Source of the DNA: Voacanga thouarsii
Taxonomy: Eukaryota > Streptophyta > Magnoliopsida > Gentianales > Apocynaceae
Reading direction: 5' to 3'
Assembly: GCA_026120185.1 (NCBI GenBank)
Contig: JANUWF010001176.1
Coordinates: forward strand, 4,721,501 to 4,785,500
DNA: 64,000 nucleotides
Below, piece by piece: positions 46,798 to 58,076 of this stretch. The notes under the pieces were generated by a model that worked only from the letters and a program-made list of their open reading frames with translations, ran no database searches and was not told the DNA's origin. The position numbers and the translations under genes are program-made. The stretch's first letter is position 1, and every line of letters begins with the position of its first letter.

Positions 46798-48570
46798 TAT
46801 TGGGAAATATGCCCTCTTAGACTAGGTTTCTGATATAAATATCGAATGTTTTAATAAAATAATTTTTTTAGAAATTTTTTGTGAATTTATATTTTATTTA
46901 TGCACAATTACATTTGGAAAATACCCATTATATTTAAGTAAGTGGTCCATGTGAATGGAGGTCTTTCACAGTAAGGCGTGGATCATGGGTTACTTAAGAT
47001 ATAAACGCTCGTTCTTAACCGATTGATGACAATGGAAATCTCATCATGTTTAGGTTATTATGTTGTAAATTCCAAATGGGGAATGACTTACCTTTAGCCA
47101 GTGAGTAGTCCACTCACTTTATGGCATAAGCGTATTTCGAATACGTAGAACATGACCTATAGTAGTTACTTCTTAAAGTACTATATGGTAGGAACTTAGA
47201 CTACTACCGCTACAGTATGGACTATAACTCTACGACTTGAGTATGAGTTGGTGGTCTGACGAAGCTGGAAGTATATACTTTGATATGCTATAGTTGAAGT
47301 TCTATCGTAGGACCAATATATTTGCATGTTGGGTATGTGTGACTAGTTAGTTAAGACAGACTTGTACAAGATAGTTTCTATACTATATCACCCCTTATGG
47401 TTGTCTAAATGATCTAAATATCCAAGGCTCTGGGAAACATGACTTGGGTGTTTGCTTTAGGGTAGCTCCCTTGGAAAGTGGAAACAATCTAGGAAGTCAT
47501 GGATCATTGAATTGGAAGCTTAAGGATGGTAGATGTTATTTAGAGAGGTGTTAGTACATTTCCTCCTCTCTAAATGTACGGTGAAGTATAGAGGGGTTTT
47601 TTAGTCATTACACCTGTAGGTCGAAAATTTTGCTAATGTAGCATTTTCCTTAGGGTCAATTTTCCTTATGGTGATATTAGAAAATATTTAAAATGTAAAA
47701 TACGACTATTTATATGACAAGGGTATTTTGGTCATTTTAGTAGCCAAGGCAGTGTGTCTCTTGGTCCCCATTATAAACCGTGAGTCCTAATTAAATACAA
47801 GCTAAGGAATTGATCTTAAATTAAATGGAATTTATTTTATTTAAGTAGCCTAATTTAATTATTGAGCTAGAATAAAATAAAGGTCCATGGAGAGGGAGGA
47901 TTAATTAAATTAGTTTGGTGGGTTAATTAATTATTCAAGGCTTTGGCCCAATTTGAGTAATTAAAGATTAACCTAGGACTAAACTAATGTAGGCCTTTTT
48001 GTTGGACTATTTTATTTGGGTTTGGGAAATTAATTATTTGTTGGGCCATTTATTTAGTTCTAATGAGAATAATTAATTTAGTCCAAAAGGCTAAACTAAG
48101 AGTCCAACGGGCCAGTTCAGTTTAACCTAGGGTTTTATTTAGGTTAAACAGGAGGATTGGGAACAACATTATTGATTGACTGCCTCTTCTCTGTGAAAAA
48201 GCAGACGTCTTTCTCTCTCTCTCTCTCTCTCACCAAAAGGAATTAGGCAAGCCATATACTAGAAGATCGAGAGTTTGGCGTTCACCTACATGCAAAGATG
48301 GAGTAGGAGGCTTGCATGCATAGCACCAGAGGTTTCTACCAGTGCACCTACCCCGATTACACACATTCCAATCTAGCCAATTCTTAGAACGAGGAAAAGA
48401 GGTAAGAAATTTTTAACCTCAGAGTCCTGCCAGAGCCGAACCGGTGCCAGCTAGGGCTGCCGGAGCCGATGCCGGCCCTGTTCGGGAATTCCTCTATTCT
48501 CAGTTTTCCCATTTTTTTTTCAGTTCTCGCTTCTGCTGTGTGCTTTGTGTTTTCCTTTTTTAAGCTTTCA
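46798..48570 (+). mobile_element. 3' LTR of plus-strand copia element
   Basis: A 1773-base LTR starting TATTGGGAAATATGCCC (first dinucleotide changed from TG to TA) and ending AAGCTTTCA. It is followed by AAGTA (48571-48575), the perfect partner of 39448-39452. TATAAA is at 47772-47777 and a TC microsatellite at 48212-48231. The LTR pair shows the whole element, 39453-48570 (9118 bases), is one insertion. Confidence 0.92.
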
Positions 48571-49957
48571 AAGTAGGTTTGGGTTTGCTCAACAACCTGG
48601 TCTCGATAAAGGACTCTCATTTTTACTATATTAATGGAATGGATTAGGTTTAATATTAATTGAGGGATTTGTTTCTTTTAGTGATTTCAATAAATGACAT
48701 GTATAAAAATCAATAAATCACATAATTATAATCATGCTAGCAAAGCGATTACGTAGTATGGTTTTGGACTTTATCCTAAATTAATTTCTTTGAGCCATAA
48801 AAGAAATTAATATAGTTAATCCTATGTGTTCATGTATGATTTAAGTAGAAGGTCTTACCTTCTCGCCTTATTTTGGTTGCCATCTCCAAAATAAAATAAT
48901 TCTTCTCCTATCTAACCTATGTAAACTAATTACATAATTTCCTAAAAAGAGAAAATCTTAAGTTACATTCGAGGGTAGTTAGATGAGAAGAGAATTATAT
49001 AAGAATTCTAAAGAAGGCAGGACACGCAAGCCCTATTTCATAAAAATCAAAACTGTAAAATGCATGAACAGAAACAATTGGTTTTAGTCCATAACTATCC
49101 ACCATGCCATTAATTATGCTTAAACAAAATAAACATATAACTTTTATTATTCCAATATCACTATTTTGGAAAATAAAACAAATTCTAAAATCAATATTTT
49201 AGAAAAATACATTAATTTTAAATCTTCAAAATCATTATTTTGAAAAATAAAATTGCTTTTTCAAAACTAATTTTGAGAAAATGCTTTTGGGTCCCGTCTC
49301 TTTTCAAATGAGATTTTTCCCTTTCAAACTCTATTTCATTTTTTTTTTTAATTGCTGGGACATTGAAATAGAGTAGAACAGGGGCCAGTTTGGAAGCCAA
49401 AGCCGGCGCCGGCTGCGGTCTAGTTTTAAGAAAAAAATTTTCTAGAAACGATTTTTGGACATCACGAAACAGCACAGAAACTGGCATCGGTTGGGAGGCC
49501 GGCGCCGGCGCCGGTTGTAATCGGGAAAAGGCGGCGATTTTTGAAAATTTTTCCATCAACAATTTTTGGAGCCTTCTTCTTCTGCAAATTTTTAGTGAGA
49601 ACAATTCTCAGTAGAATTTTCTGTTTTTGAAGCTTAAAACAACAACCAATTTGTTTGTTTAAAACAAAATAAAATAGAAAATTAAATTCACAAGATGAAA
49701 TGGAAGGCAACAAACATGTTTAAGAAACTGTTTTCTGTAAAAAAAAATAAAAAAAAACATTCAACACATAAACAAAACATTTTTTTGAAATATGTTGTAA
49801 CTATTACACAAGCATATTGTGCTACGGACCCAACCCATAATGTTTGAAACGATTTCGACTCAAGTGAAAACAATTTTTCATAGTGAACAAAGTCAGACAT
49901 GACTACATGAAACAACTTTCATGCAGGGAAAAATTGTCTGCAAACCACACATAGCAA
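48571..49957 (-). other. 5' leader of minus-strand copia element, part 2
   Basis: Noncoding continuation of 39113-39452 after the nested element. It contains AAAATCATTATTTTG-type repeats (49160-49270) and GC-rich palindromic words GCCGGCGCCGGC at 49402-49413 and a related run at 49498-49515. Frames at 49218-49915 cover these words on both strands and are not genes. Confidence 0.7.
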
Positions 49958-49971
49958 GGCTCCGATACAAC
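49958..49971 (-). other. primer-binding site of minus-strand copia
   Basis: The minus strand reads GTTGTATCGGAGCC right after the LTR end CCCAACA. It corresponds to TGGTATCAGAGCC, initiator tRNA-Met, with two or three changes. It shows that the LTR pieces to its right are the 5' LTR. Confidence 0.75.
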
Positions 49972-50860
49972 TGTTGGGTATCTCACACATATCATATATG
50001 GCACAGAGAAAAAATAAGAACGAGATACCAACCCAAAATCCTCATATGTGTGGAAAACGAGACATAAAGAGAACAAAGGTAACAGTTTTACCTTTCTTTG
50101 AGCGTCGAAAAAAATAAAAATTTTCTTCTTTAAGTCAAGGCGCGATCTAGCAATCCTCTTGGTCACACACCACGAGAGTTGAATATCCAACCACTATAGT
50201 CACAGTATGTGATTATATCTAACAAAAATCCACACGGAGGATCCCTCTCAAGCACCAAGATTTTTTGTGCTAGCAAAAACAACAATGGTGGCTACGGTTC
50301 TTCTTGTTTTTCAGAAAAACCAGAGAGAGAGAAAAGTAGAGGAGATCATGTATCCCCTAGGATTTAGGAGTTGATTTTCGTTTTGTATTTCTCACCCTGA
50401 GGAACTGTGCATATATCCTATATAATGCACGGAAAAATCCTTATGAAAATCACTCCATCTAAGAATTCTAAAACAATTAGAATTCGCTAATTGTAATTGT
50501 AAACATCAAATTCTTACAATTACAATTTGACCCATAAATTATAACTAAAAATTTGGCCACAACAATTTCTCTTTCTCACGATTAACCCTACTATGTTATC
50601 AAATAATATCTTGAGTATGCGATCCTCTATTGTGTGTGACCTATTAGGTTTCCCAGTCAATTGGTAGCGAACATTAATTAATCCAAACGTCTTTGAGATT
50701 AAAAATCCATAATTAATTAGAATTAATCATATTAATTCAAATCAGGATTGGTTTATTAATTCATTAATTAATAAACCTATATTCCCAGATCATGAGCGGT
50801 ATCTAGCAACACATCATGACCACCCAAGAGTCCAGAAAGTCAAGTGGTTGGACATGAACC
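49972..50860 (-). mobile_element. 5' LTR of minus-strand copia, part 1
   Basis: Starts TGTTGGGTATCTCACAC and matches 33440-34340 closely (same CATATCATATATGGC, CCTTTCTTTGAGCGTC and AATTAGAATTAATCATATT words). It ends in GACATGAACC, where the Athila-like solo LTR begins. The frame at 49903-50190 is LTR sequence. Confidence 0.9.
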
Positions 50861-52405
50861 TGATGTGTTTTGATTTGGGTATAAAAATTATATAAAAATA
50901 AGCACATTCCCAATCAAGTTTAATTTAAAACGTTAACCCCAAATTACACATATGAGCAAGTGTACTCATTATTAAACATAGTATAGGGTTCAAATGAATG
51001 TCGATCCTCCAGGAACAAGTATGCATCAATCACTTTTCTTTCATTGTTTAACCGGCTCAATAAAGTGAAAAAGAAATAAAAAGGAAAATAAAATAAAATA
51101 AAATAAAAGAATATATACATGTCAAGGATGGAGAATTATGTAACTCAAACCATTACTTTGACAAACATGACCTTAAAGTACCCAATCATTATCATAACTA
51201 ATCATTCTCTTGGCATCGTGAAGGATTAAGATAGATTCACTTCTTTTTCAATCCATAAAATCACTATCTCCTAGATAAATTAGTATCACTTAGTCCCGTT
51301 TCAAGTAATTCACCCAAAAGATGCATTAAACACAATCCTTGATTAAATTTCCTTGGTCTTGGCAAACTTAAAATATGAAGTTAACCAATGAATCCTTGGT
51401 CTAGGCAGACATCAATTAACCATTAATTACTTCGTTCTTCGCAATTAACCCCTTGGGTCTTAGCGAGTTAATAGACAATAAATATGAAACTAATAAATTG
51501 AAACCACCATCAACCTCTTTGGTCTTAATGAGTTAATGGAAAGAAACAATCAATTAATCTCGTAATCAGCACAAGTAATTAAATACCAAGAATAACAATC
51601 AATTAATCTAAAGATTAAAGTAACTCTAAAAATTATGAGTTATCGAAAACAATGTCAAATTACAATAAAACAATTAATACATCATTGTTAAAAAAAAAGA
51701 AAATAAAGTAAAAGAAAGCACTCATAGACAAGCCACATTCTTCTTCCTTTATAGACCCTCTTGCACAATCCTCCTTGATTTGAAGAATTCCTCCTTAATT
51801 TGAATGATTTTCCATATTGATCCATGAATTCTCTCTTTTTCCTTGTATTTCTCCTCTATTTATAGGCTTAAGAAATGCCTAAATTTGTAGGTGTAGGGTT
51901 TTTGGCCAACTAGAAGTAGGAAAATACTAAAGCTCAGCAAATTGCCAAAAAAATGCACACAAAAATCAAGGCACTGCCTCAACATCGGGTCACAGCCGGC
52001 GCCACCTGTCCTGCCTAGGGCCGGCGCCGGTTGTGATTTGTTCCTATTGTTCGTTCAGCGATTTTTGCACCAACCCTTCCAGAGTGTAGCCGGCGCTGCC
52101 TTTGGCCTCCTAGCCAGTGCCATTTGGTTATGTTCTACTCTGTTTCACCAGTTTTTCATCGCTTCGAAATGCATACCAACAGCATGTGGCCGGTGCCGGT
52201 TCCCCTAGCCTGGTCGGCACCGCCTCTACTCTGTTTAGCGACGTTTTTGTCTTGTTTTACCCCTAAAATCTGAAATAATGCGCAAAATACCTTTCCAAGG
52301 GTAAATTCTCAAATATAAAGGAATATGACCAGTTATTGAACAAAATTTATCACAAAATAGCCTCAAATAACTATGGAATATATATGACTAATTTAGGCCC
52401 TATCA
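50861..52405 (-). mobile_element. Athila/Tat-like solo LTR, copy D
   Basis: A 1545-base unit. Plus text starts TGATGTGTTTTGATTTGGG and ends TTTAGGCCCTATCA; minus text starts TGATAGGGCCTAAATTAG. Flanks GAACC (50856-50860) and AAACC (52406-52410) form a 5-bp duplication with one change, and the empty site is readable in the other LTR at 34333 (GACATGAACCCTTTAATAAC). A minus-strand TATA-like box lies near 51859-51866. It carries GCCGGC/GGCGCCGG words near 51995-52035 and 52085-52215. No coding sequence is supported. Confidence 0.9.
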
Positions 52406-53091
52406 AAACCCTTTAATAACAAACTACAGTGCAATTAACTCCTTTCATTATACAATATCTCATTCGTTCTGGAGTACAGAATTAGTGCTAACTCCCACCA
52501 GAATATATATTAATTTTGGCCCGAATATAATAGTACTTGTATCAGGAACCCACAACACTAGATGAGTATCAATTGGAACTATTTCCAATACACAACAGCC
52601 TTGATCAAGGACTTCTCGAGTAGTAATTCCACCATGTGAGATATTCGCCCCTGCTATTAGGAGTGGTGAATCCTTTATTGACCCTCTCAACTACTTTTGT
52701 TTACCTCAAATATACCCAATATCTATCCCATAGGTGGCCCTCAATTTGGCTCCAGAGATTAGAATCAGAGCACAATGCTCAGCAAACAAAGTACCTTGGA
52801 AATCTCATGTCTAAGAATACTTGCACATTCGTTATATCGAGATTATATCAACGGCACTAAATAGTTATCCATGTGATTATCTCATAGCTAGCTCATCCAA
52901 TGAACTTGTTCCACTAACAAGCATTCACATGTTAGCTTTGAGTATCTCAATACTCACGGATATGAGAACTACTGCCTGATCGAATCAGAAAGTCTACCAC
53001 ATGCTAGTCTTAACGCATCAATGATGTCCTATCTCATTAATAGTACAACTAGGAACTATTTAAGTACTAACACTATACAGTGTAGTAGGAA
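52406..53091 (-). mobile_element. 5' LTR of minus-strand copia, part 2
   Basis: Resumes with AACCCTTTAATAAC and follows 34340-35030 of the left LTR (TCCCATA...GGTGGCC, ACTAACACTATACAGT, GTAGTAGGAA). It ends with the AGGAA target of the chromovirus solo LTR. No gene. Confidence 0.9.
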
Positions 53092-56000
53092 TGTAACACC
53101 CCACTACCTAGGCCCGCCAGGGCCGGGGATGTCGCCCCGTCCAAAGGACAAGGGGCCTTTATAACTAGGTTACACGAATAAAATAGCGGAATAAATATAA
53201 TACTTTAACTTAAAATTTATTACATCCCAAGAATAAATCCATGAATTACCAAAATAAGAGCAAATCCATAAATAAAATTATCCACTTTCAACTCCCCAAA
53301 GCAATACATAAAAATAAATGACAACATTCTCTTCCAAGGCAGATAACACAGGCTTCTCATCCCCACAGAAGAATCGACCTGAAATCATGGTAAAAAGGTG
53401 GTGAGACAGAAATCTCAGTAAGTCCGTGTGTGCTTTGGGTGTTCAATGAAAACAGTTTATGGATGCAAAGTGTGAAATCTTTATAAGAGAAATATTGGCA
53501 AGCAATAAACATTAGTCAAATCAAGAGTGGTGTTTTATCTTTTCCAGCCACACATAATCAATAAAAATCAACCCCTTGAAAGAAAGGGTTATGGGTTTCC
53601 ACACTTTGGGCCCCATAACCGGTCAGAATGCCGACACTTTGTGCAGACTGACAAAAGGTAGGTGATCGGCCTACCGGGTAAGATACTCTGCCGTCTCTAT
53701 ACACAAACAACAACCGGGTGTCCATTCCGGCATAACACAGTTACTTGACTAAAATAAAACTTCTAGCTCGGACCGGCATGACTAAGTAGTACTGACGTTT
53801 CTCTAAGTTAAGCTTATCTTCGAGAGGTGGCCTCCTGCCAGAGGACTCACTCTTACTCTTCAAAACTAGTACTACTAGCCTGCACCTATAGAGTACTCAA
53901 CGCAATGTATTCCACTTGGGAAAAAGTGAACAAAACATAGTTCCACTTGAAAATGGCAATTAAGGATTTCCAAAGTCTTTATCGAAATCAGTTTTAGAAA
54001 GAGTTTTGAGTTTTGAGTAAATCTGCTTATTGATTTCCAAATAATTTGTTTGACTAAAATAAGAAAAGAATCAATCCTCAATTGCTTTTATAGAAATGAG
54101 TGTCCATGCACTCTAAACTTAGCTTGCAATAATAAACATTTGCATCAAACAGGATTTATGTAGGAGCTTACCTGATTCTTGCTCACAATAAGAGGTCTCC
54201 AACAGCCGACCTAACCCCGCATGGGGTAAATATAAACCACAATCAAACTCAAGCCAAAATCCACTTTCTCAATTTAAAACTAACTCAACTCACTACTACC
54301 ATGATCCTAGTGTCCTAAGCTTTAAGGCCAAATAATAAAGGAAATGGGTTTATAAGTTAAGGCTAATCTGATATTTAAAATAATTAATGTTTTTGGAAAT
54401 AGGTACTAATAAGTTGAAGGTTTAAACCTTACTAAGAAAAATTTAAAGTTTATTTGATGAAGAGTCCTAGGAGGTATTAGGTAAAATAATGATTTATTAA
54501 TAATTATTTGCTAGAAAATAATTGATAACTAAAATTAGTTGAAAATAAATTTTAATGAGTCTTGATTGAAAGATAATAGATAAACTTTAATAGGTTTTGG
54601 TTAAAAGATAATAATTAAATTTTAATAATAAATATTTTACTGATTATGATTTTTTTCATAAAAGGCTTTAGTTGATTTCATCATTTTATATAATATCTAT
54701 ATATTTTATTTTTCTAGATAAAGCTATTATTTATTTGACTAAAATATCCTTATTATATATAATAATCCAAATCTACCATTCCTAGAGTTCTTTGAAATTA
54801 CTAGCCAAAAATCATAATATTAAATATTTATTGAAGAAATAAAATTAGCTTAGAGACAACTAGGTCATGATCATAATTCTATTGCTTACCACAATCACGA
54901 ACATATTCACCCCCTTCACATCATCAAATCATCCAAATCATGAATATAAGCATAGATCCAAATTTACTAAGGCATGATCTAACCTTTACTAGCATAAATA
55001 TAACCATGGCTTTAATAATCACACAAGAATATAAATCATATTCATCATAGATGACATAATCTCTAGCATACTTAATCATGGAGGCATGCATTAAACCCTA
55101 AAACACCATACATTCAACCAAGATAATCAACTCATGCATAAATCCCATCTCCATCATATTCATACATATATTCATGCTTCAATCTCAACTCATCACAACA
55201 ATACATACTTAAACCCTATTCATAATCCATCTTCTATCAACATCATCCTAGAGACATGAATCTAGAATTTAAAAGGAGGGTTAAAAAGGCTTACTTGATT
55301 AATGAATACCTTGAAGGAGTTTTGAATGGATCTCAACACCTAGATGACTAGATCCGTCCAAGGAAGATAAAAAAAGCATGGCCAAGAATGAGAGAGGTTC
55401 GGCCAAGAGAGAGAGAGAGAGTCCATTAGCATGTTTATTCATATACATATTCATTAGAGATCAAAGATTAGAGAAAATGAAGTTGTTAGAACAAACCTAC
55501 CTTGAAGGTGTTCTTAATCCTACACAAAAATTCTGCATTTTGATCCAAAAAAACAAGTTGGATTTTGGAGTTTGATGTTAAAAATGGCATGGATGGACTT
55601 ACGGAAGTGAGTAGATGAATTCTGGAGTTTTTAGAAGAGGTTTGAAGTATTTTGGAGGGGTATTAGGTGAAAGAAAGGAGTAGGTGCTCTTGGTGTGCTA
55701 TGTGTTCTTGAAGGTTGAAGAGAGTAGAGAGGTTTTGATTTGAAGCTGCCGAAATTCTGAAGGATTAGGGCTGGCTGAATTTTTTGTAGGGTTTTGGTAG
55801 ATGATTTTCTGGTTTGGAAGGGAAAAGGAAAGACTAGTTGTTAAAATCCTAAAAGAATATCTTAAGGAATCAAATTTGGAAACTAAATATAGCAAGAATA
55901 TCTTTAATCATTGGAGTGCTTTTGGGAAGCTGCTATGGCTGAATCGTGCTGTAGTGTTTCTGCTAGATGAAAGCTGATTGAAGAGGGGTAATGGTGGCCG

Positions 56001-57361
56001 AAAAGATGGAGTGAAATGGTGAAGAATAAGTCTGGTTGTTTGAGGAACATTTTATGGATGGTTGCTAAATTAATGTTGCTAGAATTTTGGTATCTAATCA
56101 AAGCATGATTGCAGAGATTGGCTGGAGAGATTTTCGGGCAGCCATGTCTGATTTTCGTGCAGGAGCTTGGGGAAGACAATGTGGTTCTGATCACATCTAT
56201 TTAAGAGTGGTTTGTGCAGAAGAAAGCTGAAGTTTTGGCCAGGGATGAATTAAGAAACAAAGCTGGAAATTTTCCTATACAGAATTTTCACAAGGTGCTG
56301 GAAATTCTGGACAGTTTTGGCTGCCCTTTTCCAGTTAGCTTGCAGAGAGTTTGGTGGAGATTTTAGGAGTCATTCAAGGCTTGTTTGCAGCCTTCTTTAT
56401 GGAGGAAAAACGTGGCTAAAATGCTGAGCAAAAACTAAAAGAAAATAGCTTGGTTTCGGACCTCCAAAGCTGCGAACTCAACCAGAAATTTCTCTAGTTT
56501 TGCACAGCATTTGTGCAGTCCGAAAATGGTCAGAAAAATTCAGATCTCAAGCTGATCAAAAGGCCATTTTCTGGCAGCATTTGGGAAGGAATAATGGCTA
56601 AGAATTTTGACACCTTGAAGGCATAAGAAACTGGAAAATTTTCAGTTCATGCCATGAAGAAAAATGAACCTAGCTAAAGTGCAATTTTAGAAGGTTCATT
56701 AGAGGGATTTATTCTCTTAGAATCTCCCACATCTCTACTACATTTTCAGACCATAAGATGTCTTTCACTAAGACATTTTAAACCTTCAAAGCCACAACAC
56801 TTTATTGAAATTTCTGGAATGAAATTAGCTAGAACAAATTTGACCAATCTAATGAATTGAGAATTAAGAGAAATTAAAGATCAAGAAGAAATGAATTCTC
56901 TTAGAAAATTTTGAGTAGGCACAAGAATAGGATTAGAGTACTCATATCATCTCTCCCCTAGGACAACACCTCTGCCCTATGCTAAGGTTCTTAAGGCCAA
57001 AAATACCCCTTCCCAGGCAAAAATAAAATTTAATCATGCTAAAACTCCACGATGGAATTTGAACTCAAGACCTCAAGAATTAATTCCAAAGCTCTAACCA
57101 CTAAACCACAACAACTCTTGTTTTTATTTTCTCTCTAAAATATTTTTCCTATTTAATTCTCAAGCTATCTCCTTATTTCCTCCTCAAACAGAAATTATCA
57201 TTTTACCCTTCTCACCCAATAATCATAATCAAGCCCTTTAGACTATAAAACACAAATTCAAATCACATAAAATCATATAAAAGTATATTTAAACATGCAA
57301 TTAAGTATGATATGTATCCCAACCCCCTTACTCTAAGGTTGGTTCCGATTGGGGTTTCACA
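53092..57361 (-). mobile_element. chromovirus (Tekay-like) solo LTR, 4.3 kb, second copy
   Basis: A 4270-base unit starting on plus TGTAACACCCCACTACC and ending GGGGTTTCACA, flanked by a perfect AGGAA duplication (53087-53091 and 57362-57366). The uninterrupted target GTAGTAGGAATCTCATACC is visible at 35020-35040. It is the inverted homologue of 24440-28768 over its whole length. No gag or pol, so a solo LTR. It contains a GA microsatellite near 55407-55421 and a tRNA-like module at 57050-57113. Frames at 53875-56194 are unrecognised. Confidence 0.9.
57050..57113 (-). repeat. tRNA-like A-box/B-box module in solo LTR
   Basis: The minus strand reads TGTGGTTTAGTGGTTAGAGC then CTTGAGTTCAAATTCC, matching the plus-strand module at 24688-24755. 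It starts about 250 bases from the LTR start at 57361. A third copy is at 12011-12070. Confidence 0.6.
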
Positions 57362-57450
57362 AGGAATCTCATATCATGATCTCTATCATGATTTTCTTAA
57401 CACAGTGTTGTACTAGGGACTTTATCTAACAGTTATATTACATAAAAGTA
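57362..57450 (-). mobile_element. 5' LTR of minus-strand copia, part 3 (truncated)
   Basis: AGGAATCTCATATCATGATC to ACATAAAAGTA matches 35024-35095 of the left LTR. The last 95 or so bases of the LTR, with its CTCTAGGGCATAACA end, are missing; sirevirus LTR sequence begins at 57451. The break lies in a short shared AAAGTA/GTAAAA word, consistent with illegitimate recombination. Confidence 0.8.
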
Positions 57451-57860
57451 GTAAAACCTAGTGGGGGTGATCCTTGATGTGATTGCTTTATTGAGAGGTT
57501 TTGAAAAATCTCTTGTGGTGATCCTCTTTATATGTGGTACTGTTTGATTTCTTTAAGTGGAGTGAATGAAATCTGGTTGAAAATCCTTAAGTGTGAGCTT
57601 GAGGTAGTAGACGTAGATCTTGGTATATCGAACCACTATATATTCCTTGTCTCATTTCTTTTCGTTATTCATTTACTGCTTTAAGTTTCTTTATTTATCT
57701 GAATTTGGATATATATCTAAGAGTTCTTGGATAACTTTCTTTGTTACCATAAAGTCTGTCCAAGCAACTTGGTGATCTTCATTATTCTGTATTTCAGACA
57801 AGGCCAAAAATTTTAGCTTGCCAAAAACCTTATTCACTCCCCTCCCCCAAAGGTTTTTCA
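57451..57860 (+). mobile_element. sirevirus LTR, 3' terminal fragment
   Basis: GTAAAACCTAGTGGGGG to GATTTCTTTAA repeats the last 106 bases before the break at 33439, then continues through CCTTAAGTGTGAGCTTGAGG and CACTCCCCTCCCCC to the terminus GGTTTTTCA at 57860. It is therefore plus-oriented and overlaps the left fragment instead of simply continuing it. The frame at 57691-57918 is LTR sequence. Confidence 0.75.
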
Positions 57861-58076
57861 GTTGTAAATAATATATGCACATAGACAAAAGTATTAGTAA
57901 GAATATTGATAATAACAATAATAATATTAATAAAAAAATTTACTAATAATTAATCCTAATATATATTTATATTTTTTATTTTTTAAAATATTAATAACGT
58001 TTAATAAAATATTTTTATTTATTTATTTAATAAAATAATAATATTACAAGTAATTTTTAATTTTGAAAATATTAAT
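57861..58076 (-). mobile_element. scrap of chromovirus LTR
   Basis: AGACAAAAGTATTAGTAAG and the AT-rich stretch through TAATTTTTAATTTTGAAAAT match 9466-9660 of the chromovirus 3' LTR in the same orientation, including AATAACGTTTAATAAAA. It is bounded on both sides by sirevirus LTR termini. Confidence 0.7.
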
